Assembly (NCBI GenBank): GCA_905221295.1
Contig: CAJNCP010000001.1
Span: forward strand, 248,001-312,000
From: a bacterium
GTDB lineage: Bacteria; Bacillota; Bacilli; Lactobacillales; Streptococcaceae
DNA: 64,000 bases
Direction: 5' to 3'
The notes under the pieces are model-generated. The model was not told the DNA's origin, did no database searches, and worked only from the letters and a program-made list of their open reading frames with translations. Positions within the stretch are counted from its first letter, which is position 1. Each line of letters opens with the position of its first letter. Positions 21,776 through 33,179 of the stretch are shown in pieces. Made by a program: the position numbers and the translations under genes.

Positions 21776-22480
21776 ATGAATTTGTGGGAACAATTATTTA
21801 CCACACAGATATCAGAACCGCCCCAGTTTGAACTCCACTGGTATATTGGTTTGTTATGTTTACTGGCTCTTACTTTCTATATTTCTTATCGTTACCGCGA
21901 CAAAGTGGCTTACCAGCGCTTTATTCAGATCCTTCAGTCTCTTCAACTGATTGCTCTATACAGCTGGTATTGGGGGAATCACATGCCTCTGTCAGAAAGT
22001 TTGCCCTTCTATCATTGTCGTATCGCCATGTTTGTCATGCTCTTGATTCCAGGTACTTCCAAGTACAAGCAATACTTTGCACTTCTAGGAACCTTTGGAG
22101 CAACTGCAGCTCTGGCTTACCCACTCTTTGACCCTTATCCGTTTCCGCACGTGACCATCCTGTCCTTTATCATCGGGCACGTGGCACTTTTGGGGAATGC
22201 ACTCCTATACTTGTTTAGGAATTATGATGCTTCCTTGCTCAACCTGAAAAATGTGACAGTAATTACATTTTCTCTAAATGCCTTGATAGGAGTTGTCAAC
22301 TTGGTTGTAGGTGGAGATTATGGATTTTTAAATAAACCACCGCTTGTTGGAAATTTCGGTCAGCCCTTAAATTACCTGATTGTGTCAAGTGTCCTAGTAA
22401 TTGCGATTAGTTTAACAGCAAAATTATTAGAACTCTTTCTACAACAAAAATCGGAAGAATTCATTCAAGAGAAGGTCTAA
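21776..22480 (+). CDS. TIGR02206/YwaF-family membrane protein
   Basis: 234 residues with about six or seven predicted membrane helices. The motif ALYSWYWGNHMPLSESLPFYHCRIAMF (given as ALYSWYW, SLPFYHCRIA) and FLNKPP near the C-terminal third are typical of the YwaF/TIGR02206 integral membrane family. Function in the family is unknown. It stands alone between murF-nudix and ftsA with its own promoter and terminator. It has a weak ribosome site (GAGGAA) upstream. Confidence 0.75.
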   Translation: MNLWEQLFTTQISEPPQFELHWYIGLLCLLALTFYISYRYRDKVAYQRFIQILQSLQLIALYSWYWGNHMPLSESLPFYHCRIAMFVMLLIPGTSKYKQYFALLGTFGATAALAYPLFDPYPFPHVTILSFIIGHVALLGNALLYLFRNYDASLLNLKNVTVITFSLNALIGVVNLVVGGDYGFLNKPPLVGNFGQPLNYLIVSSVLVIAISLTAKLLELFLQQKSEEFIQEKV

Positions 22481-22499
22481 AATGACCTCCTTTTTTTTG
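22471..22499 (+). terminator. Terminator after the YwaF-like gene
   Basis: AGGTC (22473-22477) and GACCT (22484-22488) form a short stem followed by eight T residues. It overlaps the stop codon. Confidence 0.75.
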
Positions 22500-22630
22500 C
22501 TTTTTCAAGATTTAAATTTAAAAATAGATAAGTTTGAAGCGAAATTTCCTTCAGAAGAAGAATTTTTCTAGTATTTTCTCAAAAAACATGCAGGAAATTT
22601 ATGAAAAACTAAGCACGTTTGGATTTTTTG

Positions 22631-22639
22631 TGTTATAAT
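22631..22639 (+). promoter_or_regulatory. ftsA extended -10 promoter
   Basis: TGTTATAAT, 78 bp before ftsA. It likely drives the ftsA-to-ylmH and divIVA cluster. Confidence 0.65.
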
Positions 22640-22716
22640 ATTCTGTGAATAGCTATGCCCAAGTATAGTTATTAAATAGAAGTGAGAAACTTGGAAGACA
22701 GAGAGGATGCGATGTA

Positions 22717-24087
22717 ATGACTAGAGATGGTTTTTTTACAGGCTTAGATATCGGAACTAGCTCAATTAAAGTGCTAGTAGCTGAGCATAGAGATGGTGAA
22801 GTAAATGTAATTGGTGTTAGCAATGCCAAAAGTAAAGGTGTAAAAGACGGAATTATTGTTGATATTGAAGCAGCTGCTTCAGCGATCAAATCCGCAATCA
22901 CACAGGCAGAAGAGAAAGCTGGTATTTCTATTAAGTCTGTTAACGTTGGCCTTCCAGCAAACCTCTTGCAGGTTGAACCAACACAAGGAATGATTCCTGT
23001 AACTTCAGATACTAAAGAAATCACAGACCAAGATGTTGAAAATGTTGTCAAATCAGCTTTGACTAAGAGCATGACTCCTGATCGTGAAGTGATTACCTTT
23101 ATTCCAGAAGAATTCATCGTGGATGGTTTCCAAGGAATTCGTGACCCTCGTGGTATGATGGGTGTCCGTTTGGAAATGCGTGGTCTGCTTTACACAGGTC
23201 CTCGTACGATTCTACACAATCTTCGTAAGACAGTTGAGCGTGTAGGTATTCATGTTGATAATGTGATTATTTCACCTTTGGCAATCGTGAACTCCGTTCT
23301 CAATGAAGGTGAACGTGAATTTGGTGCGACTGTCATCGATATGGGTGGAGGTCAAACTACTGTAGCGACTATCCGTAACCAGGAATTGCAATTCACCAAC
23401 ATCTACCAAGAAGGTGGAGATTACGTTACAAAAGACATTTCTAAAGTCTTAAAAACATCTCAAAAAATTGCTGAAAGTTTGAAACTGAACTATGGTGAAG
23501 CTTATGTTCCACTAGCAAGTAACGAAACTTTCCAAGTTGAAGTAATCGGTGAGGTAGAACCTGTTGAAGTGACAGAAAGCTACTTGGCAGAAATTATTTC
23601 AGCACGCATCAAACATATCTTTGACCAAATCAAACAAGAGTTGGAAAGAAGACACTTGTTAGATTTGCCAGGTGGTATCGTCCTTATCGGTGGAAATGCA
23701 ATTTTGCCAGGAATTGTTGAATTAGCCCAAGAAGTATTTGGTGTTCGAGTAAAACTTCACGTACCAAACCAAGTTGGAATTCGCAACCCTGCATTTGCGC
23801 ACGTGATTAGCTTGTCTGAGTTTGCTGGTAAATTGACTGAAGTCAATCTTCTTGCACAAAAAGCAGTTAAAGGAGATGAATTCCTTCGCCAAAAACCAAT
23901 CAACTTTGGCATTCCAAATCAACGTTTGAATCCAGTAGCGCAACCAAGTCCAGCACAAGCAGCTCCAGCTGAAACTGTGACGGAAGCTCCAGTTGCTCCT
24001 AAGGAAGAATTCCAAGCAAGTTCTCAAAGTAAACCGAAGCTAACAGAACGTTTCCGTGGTTTGATCGGAAGCATGTTTGATGAATAA
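22717..24087 (+). CDS. ftsA: Cell division protein FtsA
   Basis: 456 residues, actin fold. Phosphate 1 motif is GLDIGTSSIKVLVAE, the SHS2/1C insertion is around residues 85-165, phosphate 2 is VIDMGGGQTTVA, the adenosine motif is GGIVLIGGNAILPG, and a C-terminal amphipathic membrane helix (LTERFRGLIGSMF) ends the protein. It anchors FtsZ to the membrane and recruits late divisome proteins. FtsZ follows after 16 bp. Confidence 0.98.
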   Translation: MTRDGFFTGLDIGTSSIKVLVAEHRDGEVNVIGVSNAKSKGVKDGIIVDIEAAASAIKSAITQAEEKAGISIKSVNVGLPANLLQVEPTQGMIPVTSDTKEITDQDVENVVKSALTKSMTPDREVITFIPEEFIVDGFQGIRDPRGMMGVRLEMRGLLYTGPRTILHNLRKTVERVGIHVDNVIISPLAIVNSVLNEGEREFGATVIDMGGGQTTVATIRNQELQFTNIYQEGGDYVTKDISKVLKTSQKIAESLKLNYGEAYVPLASNETFQVEVIGEVEPVEVTESYLAEIISARIKHIFDQIKQELERRHLLDLPGGIVLIGGNAILPGIVELAQEVFGVRVKLHVPNQVGIRNPAFAHVISLSEFAGKLTEVNLLAQKAVKGDEFLRQKPINFGIPNQRLNPVAQPSPAQAAPAETVTEAPVAPKEEFQASSQSKPKLTERFRGLIGSMFDE

Positions 24088-24097
24088 AAGAGGATAA

Positions 24098-25360
<1,263 letters not shown>

Positions 25361-25363
25361 TCA

Positions 25364-26035
25364 ATGAATTTGAAAAAAAATACTGAATTAGTATTTCAGC
25401 AGATTGCTGATGCTAGTCTAGAAGCAGACCGTGCTTTAGATGCTGTTTCAGTTATTGCAGTGACAAAATATGTAGATGTACAAACAGCGGAAGCTTTGCT
25501 TCCGCTTGGTGTTCGTCATATAGGTGAAAATCGAGTTGATAAATTCTTAGAAAAATATCAGGCCTTGAAAGATTATCCAGTCACTTGGCATTTAATAGGA
25601 ACACTACAAAGACGGAAAGTAAAAGAAGTAATCCCATATGTGGATTACTTTCATGCTTTAGACTCCCTAAAATTGGCTCAGGAAATTCAAAAGAGAAGAG
25701 ATCAGGTTATCAAGTGTTTCTTGCAGGTCAATATTTCTGGAGAAGAAAGCAAGCATGGGTTTTCAAAAGAAGAATTGCTAGAACTTTTGCCAGAGTTGGC
25801 TAAGTTAGATCAGATTGAGTATGTTGGTTTGATGACCATGGCTCCTTTTGAGGCAGATAGTGAGGAATTGAAAGAAATTTTCAAAGAAACACAAGCTCTG
25901 CAGGCAGAAATTAGAGAAAAACAAATCCCTAATATGCCGATGACAGAACTCAGCATGGGAATGAGTCGTGATTTCAAAGAAGCCATTCAGTTCGGCTCAA
26001 CCTTTGTTCGAATCGGTACAGCATTTTTTAAATAG
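25364..26035 (+). CDS. ylmE: YggS-family PLP-binding protein
   Basis: 223 residues, a single alanine-racemase-like barrel. The PLP lysine is in VIAVTKYVDV (about residue 31). HIGENRV, HLIGTLQRRK and the phosphate-binding end SMGMSRDFKEAI are present. The family buffers pyridoxal phosphate and affects amino-acid pools. It begins 3 bp after ftsZ with no obvious ribosome site, suggesting translational coupling. Confidence 0.93.
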   Translation: MNLKKNTELVFQQIADASLEADRALDAVSVIAVTKYVDVQTAEALLPLGVRHIGENRVDKFLEKYQALKDYPVTWHLIGTLQRRKVKEVIPYVDYFHALDSLKLAQEIQKRRDQVIKCFLQVNISGEESKHGFSKEELLELLPELAKLDQIEYVGLMTMAPFEADSEELKEIFKETQALQAEIREKQIPNMPMTELSMGMSRDFKEAIQFGSTFVRIGTAFFK

Positions 26036-26044
26036 GAGAGAGCT

Positions 26045-26575
26045 ATGTCTTTAAAAGATAAATTCGATAAATTTATAGATTATTTTACAGAAGATGGAGA
26101 GGAAACAACTAACTACCAGACTCAACAAGAGGAAACAGTTCGTCCAGCCGTCTCAACTTCTAAGGAATTACCAGCACCTGCTCAGCCAGGATCAGCAAAA
26201 GATGCAAACATTACTCGCTTACATGCACGTCAACAAGAATTGGCAATGCAAAGCCATCGTTCTGATGAGAAAGTGACAATCGACGTTCGCTATCCAAGAA
26301 AATATGAAGATGCAACTGAAATTGTTAATTTGTTAGCTGGAAATGAAAGTATCTTGATCGATTTCCAATATATGACAGAAGTACAAGCCCGTCGTTGCCT
26401 TGATTACTTGGATGGAGCTCGTCATGTCTTGGCTGGAAATATGAAAAAAGTTGCGAGCACAATGTATCTATTGACTCCTGTTAATGTCATCGTGAATATT
26501 GAAGATATCAAGCTTCCAGATGAATCACAAAGCGCTGAGTTTGGTTTTGATATTAAACGAAATAGAGCAAAATAA
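26045..26575 (+). CDS. sepF: Cell division protein SepF
   Basis: 176 residues. An N-terminal amphipathic membrane-targeting helix ([14 protein letters not shown]), a disordered Gln/Glu linker and the C-terminal DUF552 core ([18 protein letters not shown] and [14 protein letters not shown]) are in the expected order. It bundles FtsZ filaments and gives a second membrane tether. It overlaps ylmG by one base. Confidence 0.97.
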   Translation: MSLKDKFDKFIDYFTEDGEETTNYQTQQEETVRPAVSTSKELPAPAQPGSAKDANITRLHARQQELAMQSHRSDEKVTIDVRYPRKYEDATEIVNLLAGNESILIDFQYMTEVQARRCLDYLDGARHVLAGNMKKVASTMYLLTPVNVIVNIEDIKLPDESQSAEFGFDIKRNRAK

Positions 26576-26835
26576 TGATTTTCTTAATCCGTTTAATCCA
26601 AAATGCAGTTAGCATTTACTCGATCATTCTCGTTGCATTTGCTCTTCTTTCATGGTTTCCAAATGCCTATGAAAGCCAGCTAGGACGCTTAGTCATCAGA
26701 CTTGCTCGTCCAGTTATCGAGCCTCTTCGTAAGCTCAATTTGCAATTTGCGGGGCTTGATTTTACTGTTTGGGCTGCGCTTATTCTAATCCAGTTTGTTG
26801 GAAATCTCTTAACACGACTAGTCCTATTACTATGA
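26575..26835 (+). CDS. ylmG: YggT-family membrane protein YlmG
   Basis: 86 residues with two hydrophobic helices separated by the YggT loop (SQLGRLVIRLARPVIEPLRK). Always found in the Gram-positive ylm cluster, with a suggested role in division or nucleoid distribution. Its TGA overlaps the ylmH ATG (ATGA). Confidence 0.93.
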   Translation: MIFLIRLIQNAVSIYSIILVAFALLSWFPNAYESQLGRLVIRLARPVIEPLRKLNLQFAGLDFTVWAALILIQFVGNLLTRLVLLL

Positions 26836-27623
26836 CAGCAAATCGAGCCATTTATCAGCACTTTTCCCATGATGATATTCCTTTTATTGATAAAGGATTG
26901 GAGTGGATTAAGCGGGTGGAAGATACCTATGCACCGGTGCTTAGCCCTTTTATCAATCCTCATCAGGAACAGATCTTGAGAGTATTAGCTGGGACATATG
27001 GACTGGGTTGCCAAAGTAGTGGTGATTTTCTTCCGACTGAGTCGGTTCGTGTTCTTCTGTATCCAGACTATTTTCAACCAGAAATTAGTGATTTTGAAAT
27101 AGTCTTGTTAGAAATTTGCTATCCGAGCAAGTTTGAACAGCTGAGCCATGGAAAAATATTGGGAACAATCATCAACCAGCTAGGAATTGACCGTAAATTA
27201 TTTGGTGATATCTTGGTAGATGAAAAGAGAGCACAGATTTTTGTCAATCGTGATTTTATTCCTCTTTTTCAGGATGGAATAAGAAAGATTGGCAGACTTC
27301 CTGTATCGCTGGAGGAACGTCCTTTTACCGATAGGATTATATCTAAAATTGACTTTAGAGAACGAGAAATTTTAGTTTCGAGTTTTCGATTGGATGCCCT
27401 CTTATCAAGTGCCTTGAAATTATCTAGAAATCAAACCAGTCAACTAATTGAGAAAAAATCTGTCCAGGTAAACTATCATCTGGTTGAAAAATCTGATTAC
27501 CAGGTTGCCGTTGGGGATTTGATCAGTGTGAGAAAGTTTGGTCGTCTAAAAGTTGTCAAAGACAATGGACAGACAAAAAAAGACAAGATAAAATTAAGCA
27601 TTCAATTATTATTAAGTAAGTGA
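26832..27623 (+). CDS. ylmH: S4-domain RNA-binding protein YlmH
   Basis: 263 residues. An N-terminal RRM-like region is followed by a C-terminal S4 domain (SFRLDALLSSALKLSRNQTS, about residues 185-204). The start at 26832 was chosen because of the ATGA overlap with ylmG. The open frame continues upstream to 26769 inside ylmG. The B. subtilis homologue acts in ribosome-associated quality control. It is followed closely by divIVA. Confidence 0.93.
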   Translation: MTANRAIYQHFSHDDIPFIDKGLEWIKRVEDTYAPVLSPFINPHQEQILRVLAGTYGLGCQSSGDFLPTESVRVLLYPDYFQPEISDFEIVLLEICYPSKFEQLSHGKILGTIINQLGIDRKLFGDILVDEKRAQIFVNRDFIPLFQDGIRKIGRLPVSLEERPFTDRIISKIDFREREILVSSFRLDALLSSALKLSRNQTSQLIEKKSVQVNYHLVEKSDYQVAVGDLISVRKFGRLKVVKDNGQTKKDKIKLSIQLLLSK

Positions 27624-27631
27624 GGAAAAGT

Positions 27632-28426
27632 ATGCCAATTACATCGTTAGAAATTAAAGATAAAACCTTTGGTACAAGATTTAGAGGTTTTGACCCAGAA
27701 GAAGTAGATGAATTTCTTGATATCGTTGTTCGTGACTATGAAGATTTGGTTCGTAGTAATCACGACAAAGAGACACACATCAAGAGTTTGGAAGAACGTT
27801 TGTCTTACTTTGATGAGATGAAAGATTCCTTGAGTCAGTCAGTTTTGATTGCTCAAGATACTGCGGAGCGTGTCAAACAGGCTGCTCAAGAACGTTCGAA
27901 CAATATTATTCAACAAGCTGAACAAGACGCTCAGCGTTTGCTAGAAGAAGCAAAATACAAGGCAAATGAAATTCTCCGTCAGGCAACAGATAATGCTAAG
28001 AAAGTGGCTGTTGAGACAGAAGAGTTGAAGAACAAGAGTCGTGTATTCCATCAACGCCTCAAGTCTACGATTGAAAGTCAATTGGCTATTGTTGAGTCAT
28101 CAGATTGGGAAGACATTCTTCGCCCAACAGCAACGTATCTTCAAACAAGCGATGAAGCCTTTAAAGAAGTGGTGGGTGAAGTTCTTGGTGAGACTATTCC
28201 TTCTCAACCAGAGGAAGAGCCAATTGATATGACTCGTCAATTCACACCAGAAGAGGTTGCTGAGTTGCAAGCTCGTATCGAGGCTGGAAATAAAGAATTG
28301 GCTGAGTTTGAAGCTCAACAAAATCAACATACAGATGAAAGTGAACAACATGAAGAGTCAGTTGACGTAGAAACTACTGCAGCAACTGAGGAAGATGCAA
28401 ACAAAGAATCTGTTCTTATCCTATAA
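27632..28426 (+). CDS. divIVA: Cell division/polarity protein DivIVA
   Basis: 264 residues. The lipid-binding N-terminal motif is TSLEIKDKTFGTRFRGFDP, with Phe17 and Arg18-type residues, then a long coiled coil (about 30-165) and an acidic Glu-rich tail. The start at 27632 follows GAGG. A GTG at 27620 in frame overlaps that site. In pneumococcus it directs septal and polar growth and is phosphorylated by StkP. It ends the dcw-linked cluster. Confidence 0.97.
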   Translation: MPITSLEIKDKTFGTRFRGFDPEEVDEFLDIVVRDYEDLVRSNHDKETHIKSLEERLSYFDEMKDSLSQSVLIAQDTAERVKQAAQERSNNIIQQAEQDAQRLLEEAKYKANEILRQATDNAKKVAVETEELKNKSRVFHQRLKSTIESQLAIVESSDWEDILRPTATYLQTSDEAFKEVVGEVLGETIPSQPEEEPIDMTRQFTPEEVAELQARIEAGNKELAEFEAQQNQHTDESEQHEESVDVETTAATEEDANKESVLIL

Positions 28427-28435
28427 AAGTAAATG

Positions 28436-28652
28436 TGAGAACAAAGTCTAACCAACTATATTTTCAGCGAGCGGGAGATGGTGTGAGCCCTGCAATCCCT
28501 AGTCGTTAGATTATCCTCTCAACGAATCCAGTCTGAAAACAGTAAGACTGGACGTTCCCCACGTTACGGGAAAAGAGGAAAAGAGACACTGTCTTTTTTC
28601 GAACAAAGGTGGTACCACGATTTTCGTCCTTTTTGGAAGTCGTGGTTTTTAA
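28436..28652 (+). promoter_or_regulatory. T-box leader controlling ileS
   Basis: Contains the T-box core AAGGTGGTACCACG (28606-28619), a stem I region beginning near 28440 with the AGCGAGCGGGAGATGG type sequence, and a terminator ACCACGA / TCGTGGT followed by TTTTT (28614-28651) that competes with the antiterminator. Uncharged tRNA-Ile should prevent termination. The isoleucine specifier is probably the ATT or ATC near 28510-28515, but I could not fix it from sequence alone. Confidence 0.9.
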
Positions 28653-28679
28653 TTTGTTAATATTTATAAAGGAGATACC

Positions 28680-31472
28680 ATGAAACTCAAAGATACCCTT
28701 AACCTTGGGAAAACAGCTTTCCCAATGCGTGCAGGACTTCCTACCAAAGAGCCACTCTGGCAAAAGGAATGGGAAGATGCAAAACTTTACCAACGTCGTC
28801 AAGAATTGAACCAAGGAAAACCACATTTCACCTTGCATGATGGACCTCCGTATGCAAACGGAAATATCCACGTTGGACATGCCATGAACAAGATTTCCAA
28901 AGATATTATTGTTCGTTCTAAGTCTATGTCAGGATTTTACGCTCCTTATATTCCTGGTTGGGATACACATGGTTTGCCAATCGAGCAAGTCTTGGCAAAA
29001 CAAGGCGTGAAACGTAAAGAAATGGACTTGGTTGAGTACTTGAAACTTTGCCGTGACTATGCTCTTTCTCAAGTAGATAAACAACGAGAAGACTTTAAAC
29101 GTTTGGGTGTTTCTGGTGACTGGGAAAATCCTTATGTGACCTTGACTCCAGACTATGAAGCGGCTCAAATCCGTGTCTTCGGTGAAATGGCTAAGAAAGG
29201 CTACATCTACCGTGGTGCCAAGCCGGTTTACTGGTCATGGTCATCTGAGTCAGCGCTTGCAGAAGCAGAAATTGAATACCATGACTTGCTTTCAACTTCC
29301 CTTTACTATGCTAACCGCGTCAAAGATGGCAAAGGTGTCCTAGATACAGATACTTATATCGTTGTTTGGACAACAACTCCATTTACCATCACTGCTTCTC
29401 GTGGGTTGACTGTTGGTGCGGATATTGATTACGTAGTCGTACAACCTGCTGGTGAATCTCGTAAGTTTGTGGTTGCTTCAGAATTGTTGAACAGTTTGTC
29501 TGAGAAATTTGGCTGGGCTGATGTTCAGGTCTTGGCAACCTACCGTGGTCAAGAATTGAATAAAATTGTGACAGCTCACCCATGGGATACAGCTGTAGAT
29601 GAGTTGGTGATCCTCGGTGACCACGTTACGATTGACTCTGGTACTGGTATTGTCCATACAGCCCCTGGTTTTGGTGAGGACGACTACAATGTCGGTGTTG
29701 CTAACGGCCTTGAAGTTGCTGTAACAGTTAACGAACGCGGTATTATGATGGCCAATGCTGGCTCTGACTTTGAAGGTCAATTCTATGACAAGGTTGTACC
29801 AACTGTTATCGAAAAACTGGGCGATTTGCTCCTTGCCCAAGAAGAAATCTCTCACTCATATCCATTTGACTGGCGTACGAAAAAACCAATCATCTGGCGT
29901 GCAGTACCACAATGGTTTGCCTCTGTATCTAAATTCCGCCAAGAAATCTTGGATGAAATTGAAAAAGTGAAATTCCACTCAGAATGGGGTAAAGTTCGTC
30001 TTTACAACATGATTCGCGACCGTGGCGACTGGGTTATCTCTCGTCAACGTGCTTGGGGAGTTCCACTTCCTATCTTCTATGCTGAAGACGGAACACCAAT
30101 CATGACAGCTGAAACGATCGAGCACGTGGCTCAACTCTTTGAGGAACACGGTTCTATCATCTGGTGGGAACGTGATGCCAAAGACCTCTTGCCAGAAGGA
30201 TTCACCCATCCAGGTTCACCAAATGGAGAGTTCAAGAAAGAAACAGATATCATGGACGTTTGGTTTGACTCAGGTTCATCATGGAATGGGGTTGTAGTAA
30301 ACCGTCCTGAGTTGACTTACCCAGCAGACCTTTATCTTGAGGGTTCTGACCAGTATCGTGGTTGGTTCAACTCTTCACTCATTACATCTGTTGCCAACCA
30401 TGGCGTAGCGCCATACAAACAAATCTTATCACAAGGATTTGCCCTTGACGGTAAAGGTGAAAAGATGTCTAAATCTCTTGGGAATACCATTGCTCCAAGT
30501 GATGTTGAAAAACAATTTGGTGCGGAAATCTTGCGTCTCTGGGTGACAAGTGTTGACTCAAGCAACGACGTGCGTATCTCTATGGACATCTTGAGCCAAG
30601 TCTCTGAAACTTACCGTAAGATCCGTAACACACTTCGCTTCTTGATTGCCAATACATCTGACTTTAACCCAGCTCAAGACGCAGTGGCTTACGATGAGCT
30701 TCGTTCTGTTGACAAGTACATGACCATTCGCTTTAACCAGCTTGTGAAGACCATTCGTGATGCTTATGCTGACTTTGAATTCTTAACCATCTACAAGGCC
30801 TTGGTGAACTTTATCAACGTTGACTTGTCTGCCTTCTACCTTGACTTCGCCAAAGACGTTGTCTACATCGAAGGTGCCAAATCACTCGAACGCCGTCAAA
30901 TGCAAACAGTCTTCTATGACATTCTTGTCAAAATCACCAAACTCTTGACACCAATTCTGCCTCACACTGCGGAAGAAATCTGGTCATATCTTGAGTTTGA
31001 AGCAGAGGAATTCGTTCAATTGTCAGAATTACCAGAAGCTGAAACTTTTGCCAACCAAGAAGAAATCTTGGATACATGGGTAGCCTTCATGGACTTCCGT
31101 GGACAAGCTCAAAAAGCCTTGGAAGAAGCGCGTAATGCCAAAGTAATCGGTAAATCACTCGAAGCACACTTGACAGTTTACCCAAATGAAGTGGTGAAAA
31201 CTCTTCTTGGAGCAGTAGACAGCAATGTGGCTCAACTTTTGATCGTGTCAGAATTGACCATCGCTGAAGGTACAGCTCCAGAGAGTGCAGTAAGCTTTGA
31301 GGATGTAGCCTTTACAGTTGAACGTGCAGCTGGTGAAGTTTGTGACCGTTGCCGTCGTATCGATCCAACTACTGCTGAACGTAGCTACCATGCAGTTATC
31401 TGTGACCACTGTGCAAGTATCGTAGAAGAAAACTTTGCAGATGCAGTCGCAGAAGGATTTGAAGCGAAATAA
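28680..31472 (+). CDS. ileS: Isoleucyl-tRNA synthetase
   Basis: 930 residues, class I synthetase. The HIGH motif is [11 protein letters not shown] (about residues 61-71), a large CP1 editing domain follows ([13 protein letters not shown] region), then KMSKS ([10 protein letters not shown], about 592-601), the anticodon domain and a C-terminal zinc module with CDRC and CDHC. It charges tRNA-Ile and edits Val-tRNA-Ile. It is the eubacterial form, sensitive-type architecture to mupirocin. Controlled by the T-box upstream. Confidence 0.98.
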   Translation: MKLKDTLNLGKTAFPMRAGLPTKEPLWQKEWEDAKLYQRRQELNQGKPHFTLHDGPPYANGNIHVGHAMNKISKDIIVRSKSMSGFYAPYIPGWDTHGLPIEQVLAKQGVKRKEMDLVEYLKLCRDYALSQVDKQREDFKRLGVSGDWENPYVTLTPDYEAAQIRVFGEMAKKGYIYRGAKPVYWSWSSESALAEAEIEYHDLLSTSLYYANRVKDGKGVLDTDTYIVVWTTTPFTITASRGLTVGADIDYVVVQPAGESRKFVVASELLNSLSEKFGWADVQVLATYRGQELNKIVTAHPWDTAVDELVILGDHVTIDSGTGIVHTAPGFGEDDYNVGVANGLEVAVTVNERGIMMANAGSDFEGQFYDKVVPTVIEKLGDLLLAQEEISHSYPFDWRTKKPIIWRAVPQWFASVSKFRQEILDEIEKVKFHSEWGKVRLYNMIRDRGDWVISRQRAWGVPLPIFYAEDGTPIMTAETIEHVAQLFEEHGSIIWWERDAKDLLPEGFTHPGSPNGEFKKETDIMDVWFDSGSSWNGVVVNRPELTYPADLYLEGSDQYRGWFNSSLITSVANHGVAPYKQILSQGFALDGKGEKMSKSLGNTIAPSDVEKQFGAEILRLWVTSVDSSNDVRISMDILSQVSETYRKIRNTLRFLIANTSDFNPAQDAVAYDELRSVDKYMTIRFNQLVKTIRDAYADFEFLTIYKALVNFINVDLSAFYLDFAKDVVYIEGAKSLERRQMQTVFYDILVKITKLLTPILPHTAEEIWSYLEFEAEEFVQLSELPEAETFANQEEILDTWVAFMDFRGQAQKALEEARNAKVIGKSLEAHLTVYPNEVVKTLLGAVDSNVAQLLIVSELTIAEGTAPESAVSFEDVAFTVERAAGEVCDRCRRIDPTTAERSYHAVICDHCASIVEENFADAVAEGFEAK

Positions 31473-31505
31473 TCAGAATAGACTGAGAAAGGTCGCTAAA
31501 ATCAT

Positions 31506-31556
31506 AAAAAACGCATAATATCAAGAGTTCAAGTGCTTTGATATTATGCGTTTTAT
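31506..31556 (+). terminator. Strong terminator after ileS
   Basis: A near-perfect stem of about 17 bp, AAACGCATAATATCAA / TTGATATTATGCGTTT, with a short loop and flanking A/T runs. Confidence 0.9.
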
Positions 31557-31799
31557 CATGGGAAAATTTACTAGTCCATTTCTTCAAATGAAGTTCTTCC
31601 TGGCCTGTCCGTGTAGATAATTAACATAATCAACTATTCAGTTTTCTCATAATTTTATATTTCTACTAATTATAAAGAGACTATAGAACTTAAAATTATT
31701 TTTTGAAAATCAATATTTATTATAAAATTTTATAAGATTGTTTAATTTTTAGATAAATTATGATAGAATAATACCTATAAAAATTTTAAGGAGATTATT
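31557..31799. other. AT-rich intergenic region with promoter
   Basis: No gene seen. TTTAAT (31741-31746), 17 bp and an extended TGATAGAAT (31761-31769) form a promoter for the next gene. The rest is AT-rich without recognisable elements. Confidence 0.5.
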
Positions 31800-32180
31800 A
31801 TGAAAACAAATACACTTGCTCGTGTTAACGCTATTTTTGGTCTTATTTCAGGAATTATATTGCTTTTAGCGCCAGTTATCATGTTTATCATGGCTGTTGG
31901 AGCTGCTGCGGCAACTGAAGACGCAGATGTAACGGTTGGGACATTGACAGGGCTCTCAATTATTTTGTCATTGGTTAAAATTGCTGTTTTAGTATTGGGA
32001 ATTGTGGCTATTGTTTATTATAAAGATGATGAACGTGTTACGAATGCACCTTCTGTTTTGCTCATTGTAGGTGGTGCGGTCGGCTTGATTCCATTTTTAG
32101 GATGGGTAGGTGGAATTCTAACCATTATTGGTGGTTCACTTTACTTTGGAACATTGAAAAAATTTGTAATTGAAGAGTAG
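31800..32180 (+). CDS. Small membrane protein (DUF4064-like)
   Basis: 126 residues with four hydrophobic helices: about 10-32, 45-70, 78-97 and 98-116, the last two Gly-rich. The pattern (N-terminal NAIFGLISGIILL, then a YYKDDER loop) resembles the DUF4064 group of streptococcal membrane proteins. No function known. Good ribosome site (AAGGAG), own promoter and terminator. It stands alone. Confidence 0.65.
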   Translation: MKTNTLARVNAIFGLISGIILLLAPVIMFIMAVGAAAATEDADVTVGTLTGLSIILSLVKIAVLVLGIVAIVYYKDDERVTNAPSVLLIVGGAVGLIPFLGWVGGILTIIGGSLYFGTLKKFVIEE

Positions 32181-32245
32181 TAGTTTTCCAATTATTTGGA
32201 CGGGACTATTTCATCCTCTATCGAGAACAATTATGATAGTGTGAT

Positions 32246-32277
32246 AAAGAGAAGACTGATAAGCTCTTCTCTTTTTA
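32246..32277 (+). terminator. Terminator upstream of gpmA
   Basis: AAAGAGAAGA / TCTTCTCTTT around CTGATAAGC, followed by a T-run. Confidence 0.85.
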
Positions 32278-32368
32278 GTTGATTTTAACTAGCTTTTTTG
32301 TGAAAAATTGTGTAAAATAGAATAGATAAACGAGGGAAACCTCGAAAAATAAAAGGAGAATCCATCTA

Positions 32369-33061
32369 ATGGTAAAATTGGTTTTTGCTCGCCATGGTGA
32401 GTCTGAATGGAACAAAGCTAACCTTTTCACTGGTTGGGCTGATGTTGATTTGTCTGATAAAGGAACACAACAAGCGATTGACGCTGGTAAATTGATCAAG
32501 GAAGCTGGTATCGAATTTGACCAAGCTTACACTTCAGTATTGAAACGTGCGATTAAAACAACAAATTTGGCTCTTGAAGCTGCTGACCAACTCTGGGTTC
32601 CAGTTGAAAAATCATGGCGCTTGAACGAACGTCACTACGGTGGTTTGACTGGTAAAAACAAAGCTGAAGCTGCTGAACAATTTGGTGATGAGCAAGTTCA
32701 TATCTGGCGCCGTTCATACGATGTATTGCCTCCTGCAATGCCTCATGATGACGAATACTCAGCACATACTGACCGTCGTTACGCTTCACTTGACGATTCA
32801 GTCATTCCAGATGCTGAAAACTTGAAAGTGACTTTGGAACGTGCCCTTCCATTCTGGGAAGATAAAATCGCTCCAGCACTTAAAGATGGTAAAAACGTAT
32901 TCGTAGGAGCTCACGGTAACTCAATCCGTGCCCTTGTAAAACACATCAAACACTTGTCAGATGATGAAATCATGGGTGTAGAAATCCCTAACTTCCCACC
33001 ATTGGTATTCGAATTCGACGAAAAATTGAACGTCGTAAAAGAATACTATCTTGGAAAATAA
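32369..33061 (+). CDS. gpmA: 2,3-bisphosphoglycerate-dependent phosphoglycerate mutase
   Basis: 230 residues. The phosphohistidine motif is [12 protein letters not shown] (His at about 10). [18 protein letters not shown] and the second His in [13 protein letters not shown] complete the active site. It interconverts 3- and 2-phosphoglycerate in glycolysis. Highly expressed type: optimal codons, good ribosome site (AAGGAG), flanking terminators. Confidence 0.97.
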   Translation: MVKLVFARHGESEWNKANLFTGWADVDLSDKGTQQAIDAGKLIKEAGIEFDQAYTSVLKRAIKTTNLALEAADQLWVPVEKSWRLNERHYGGLTGKNKAEAAEQFGDEQVHIWRRSYDVLPPAMPHDDEYSAHTDRRYASLDDSVIPDAENLKVTLERALPFWEDKIAPALKDGKNVFVGAHGNSIRALVKHIKHLSDDEIMGVEIPNFPPLVFEFDEKLNVVKEYYLGK

Positions 33062-33072
33062 TCTATAAACAG

Positions 33073-33100
33073 AAAGCCTAGGATTCCTAGGCTTTTTGTT
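33073..33100 (+). terminator. Terminator after gpmA
   Basis: Perfect palindrome AAAGCCTAGGA / TCCTAGGCTTT and TTGTTTTTG. Confidence 0.9.
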
Positions 33101-33111
33101 TTTGCTTCTGG

Positions 33112-33140
33112 TTTCCAACTAGTTGAAAAAGCGTTATAAT
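33112..33140 (+). promoter_or_regulatory. Promoter of the ABC transporter pair
   Basis: TTTCCA (33112-33117), 17 bp, TATAAT (33135-33140). Confidence 0.6.
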
Positions 33141-33179
33141 GATAATAGGAAGTAATTTGTTTGAGAGAAGGTGTGTCTG

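Noticed and set aside
22653..23117. 154-residue minus-strand frame over ftsA
   Set aside because: Antisense shadow of a conserved gene. No ribosome site or family resemblance.
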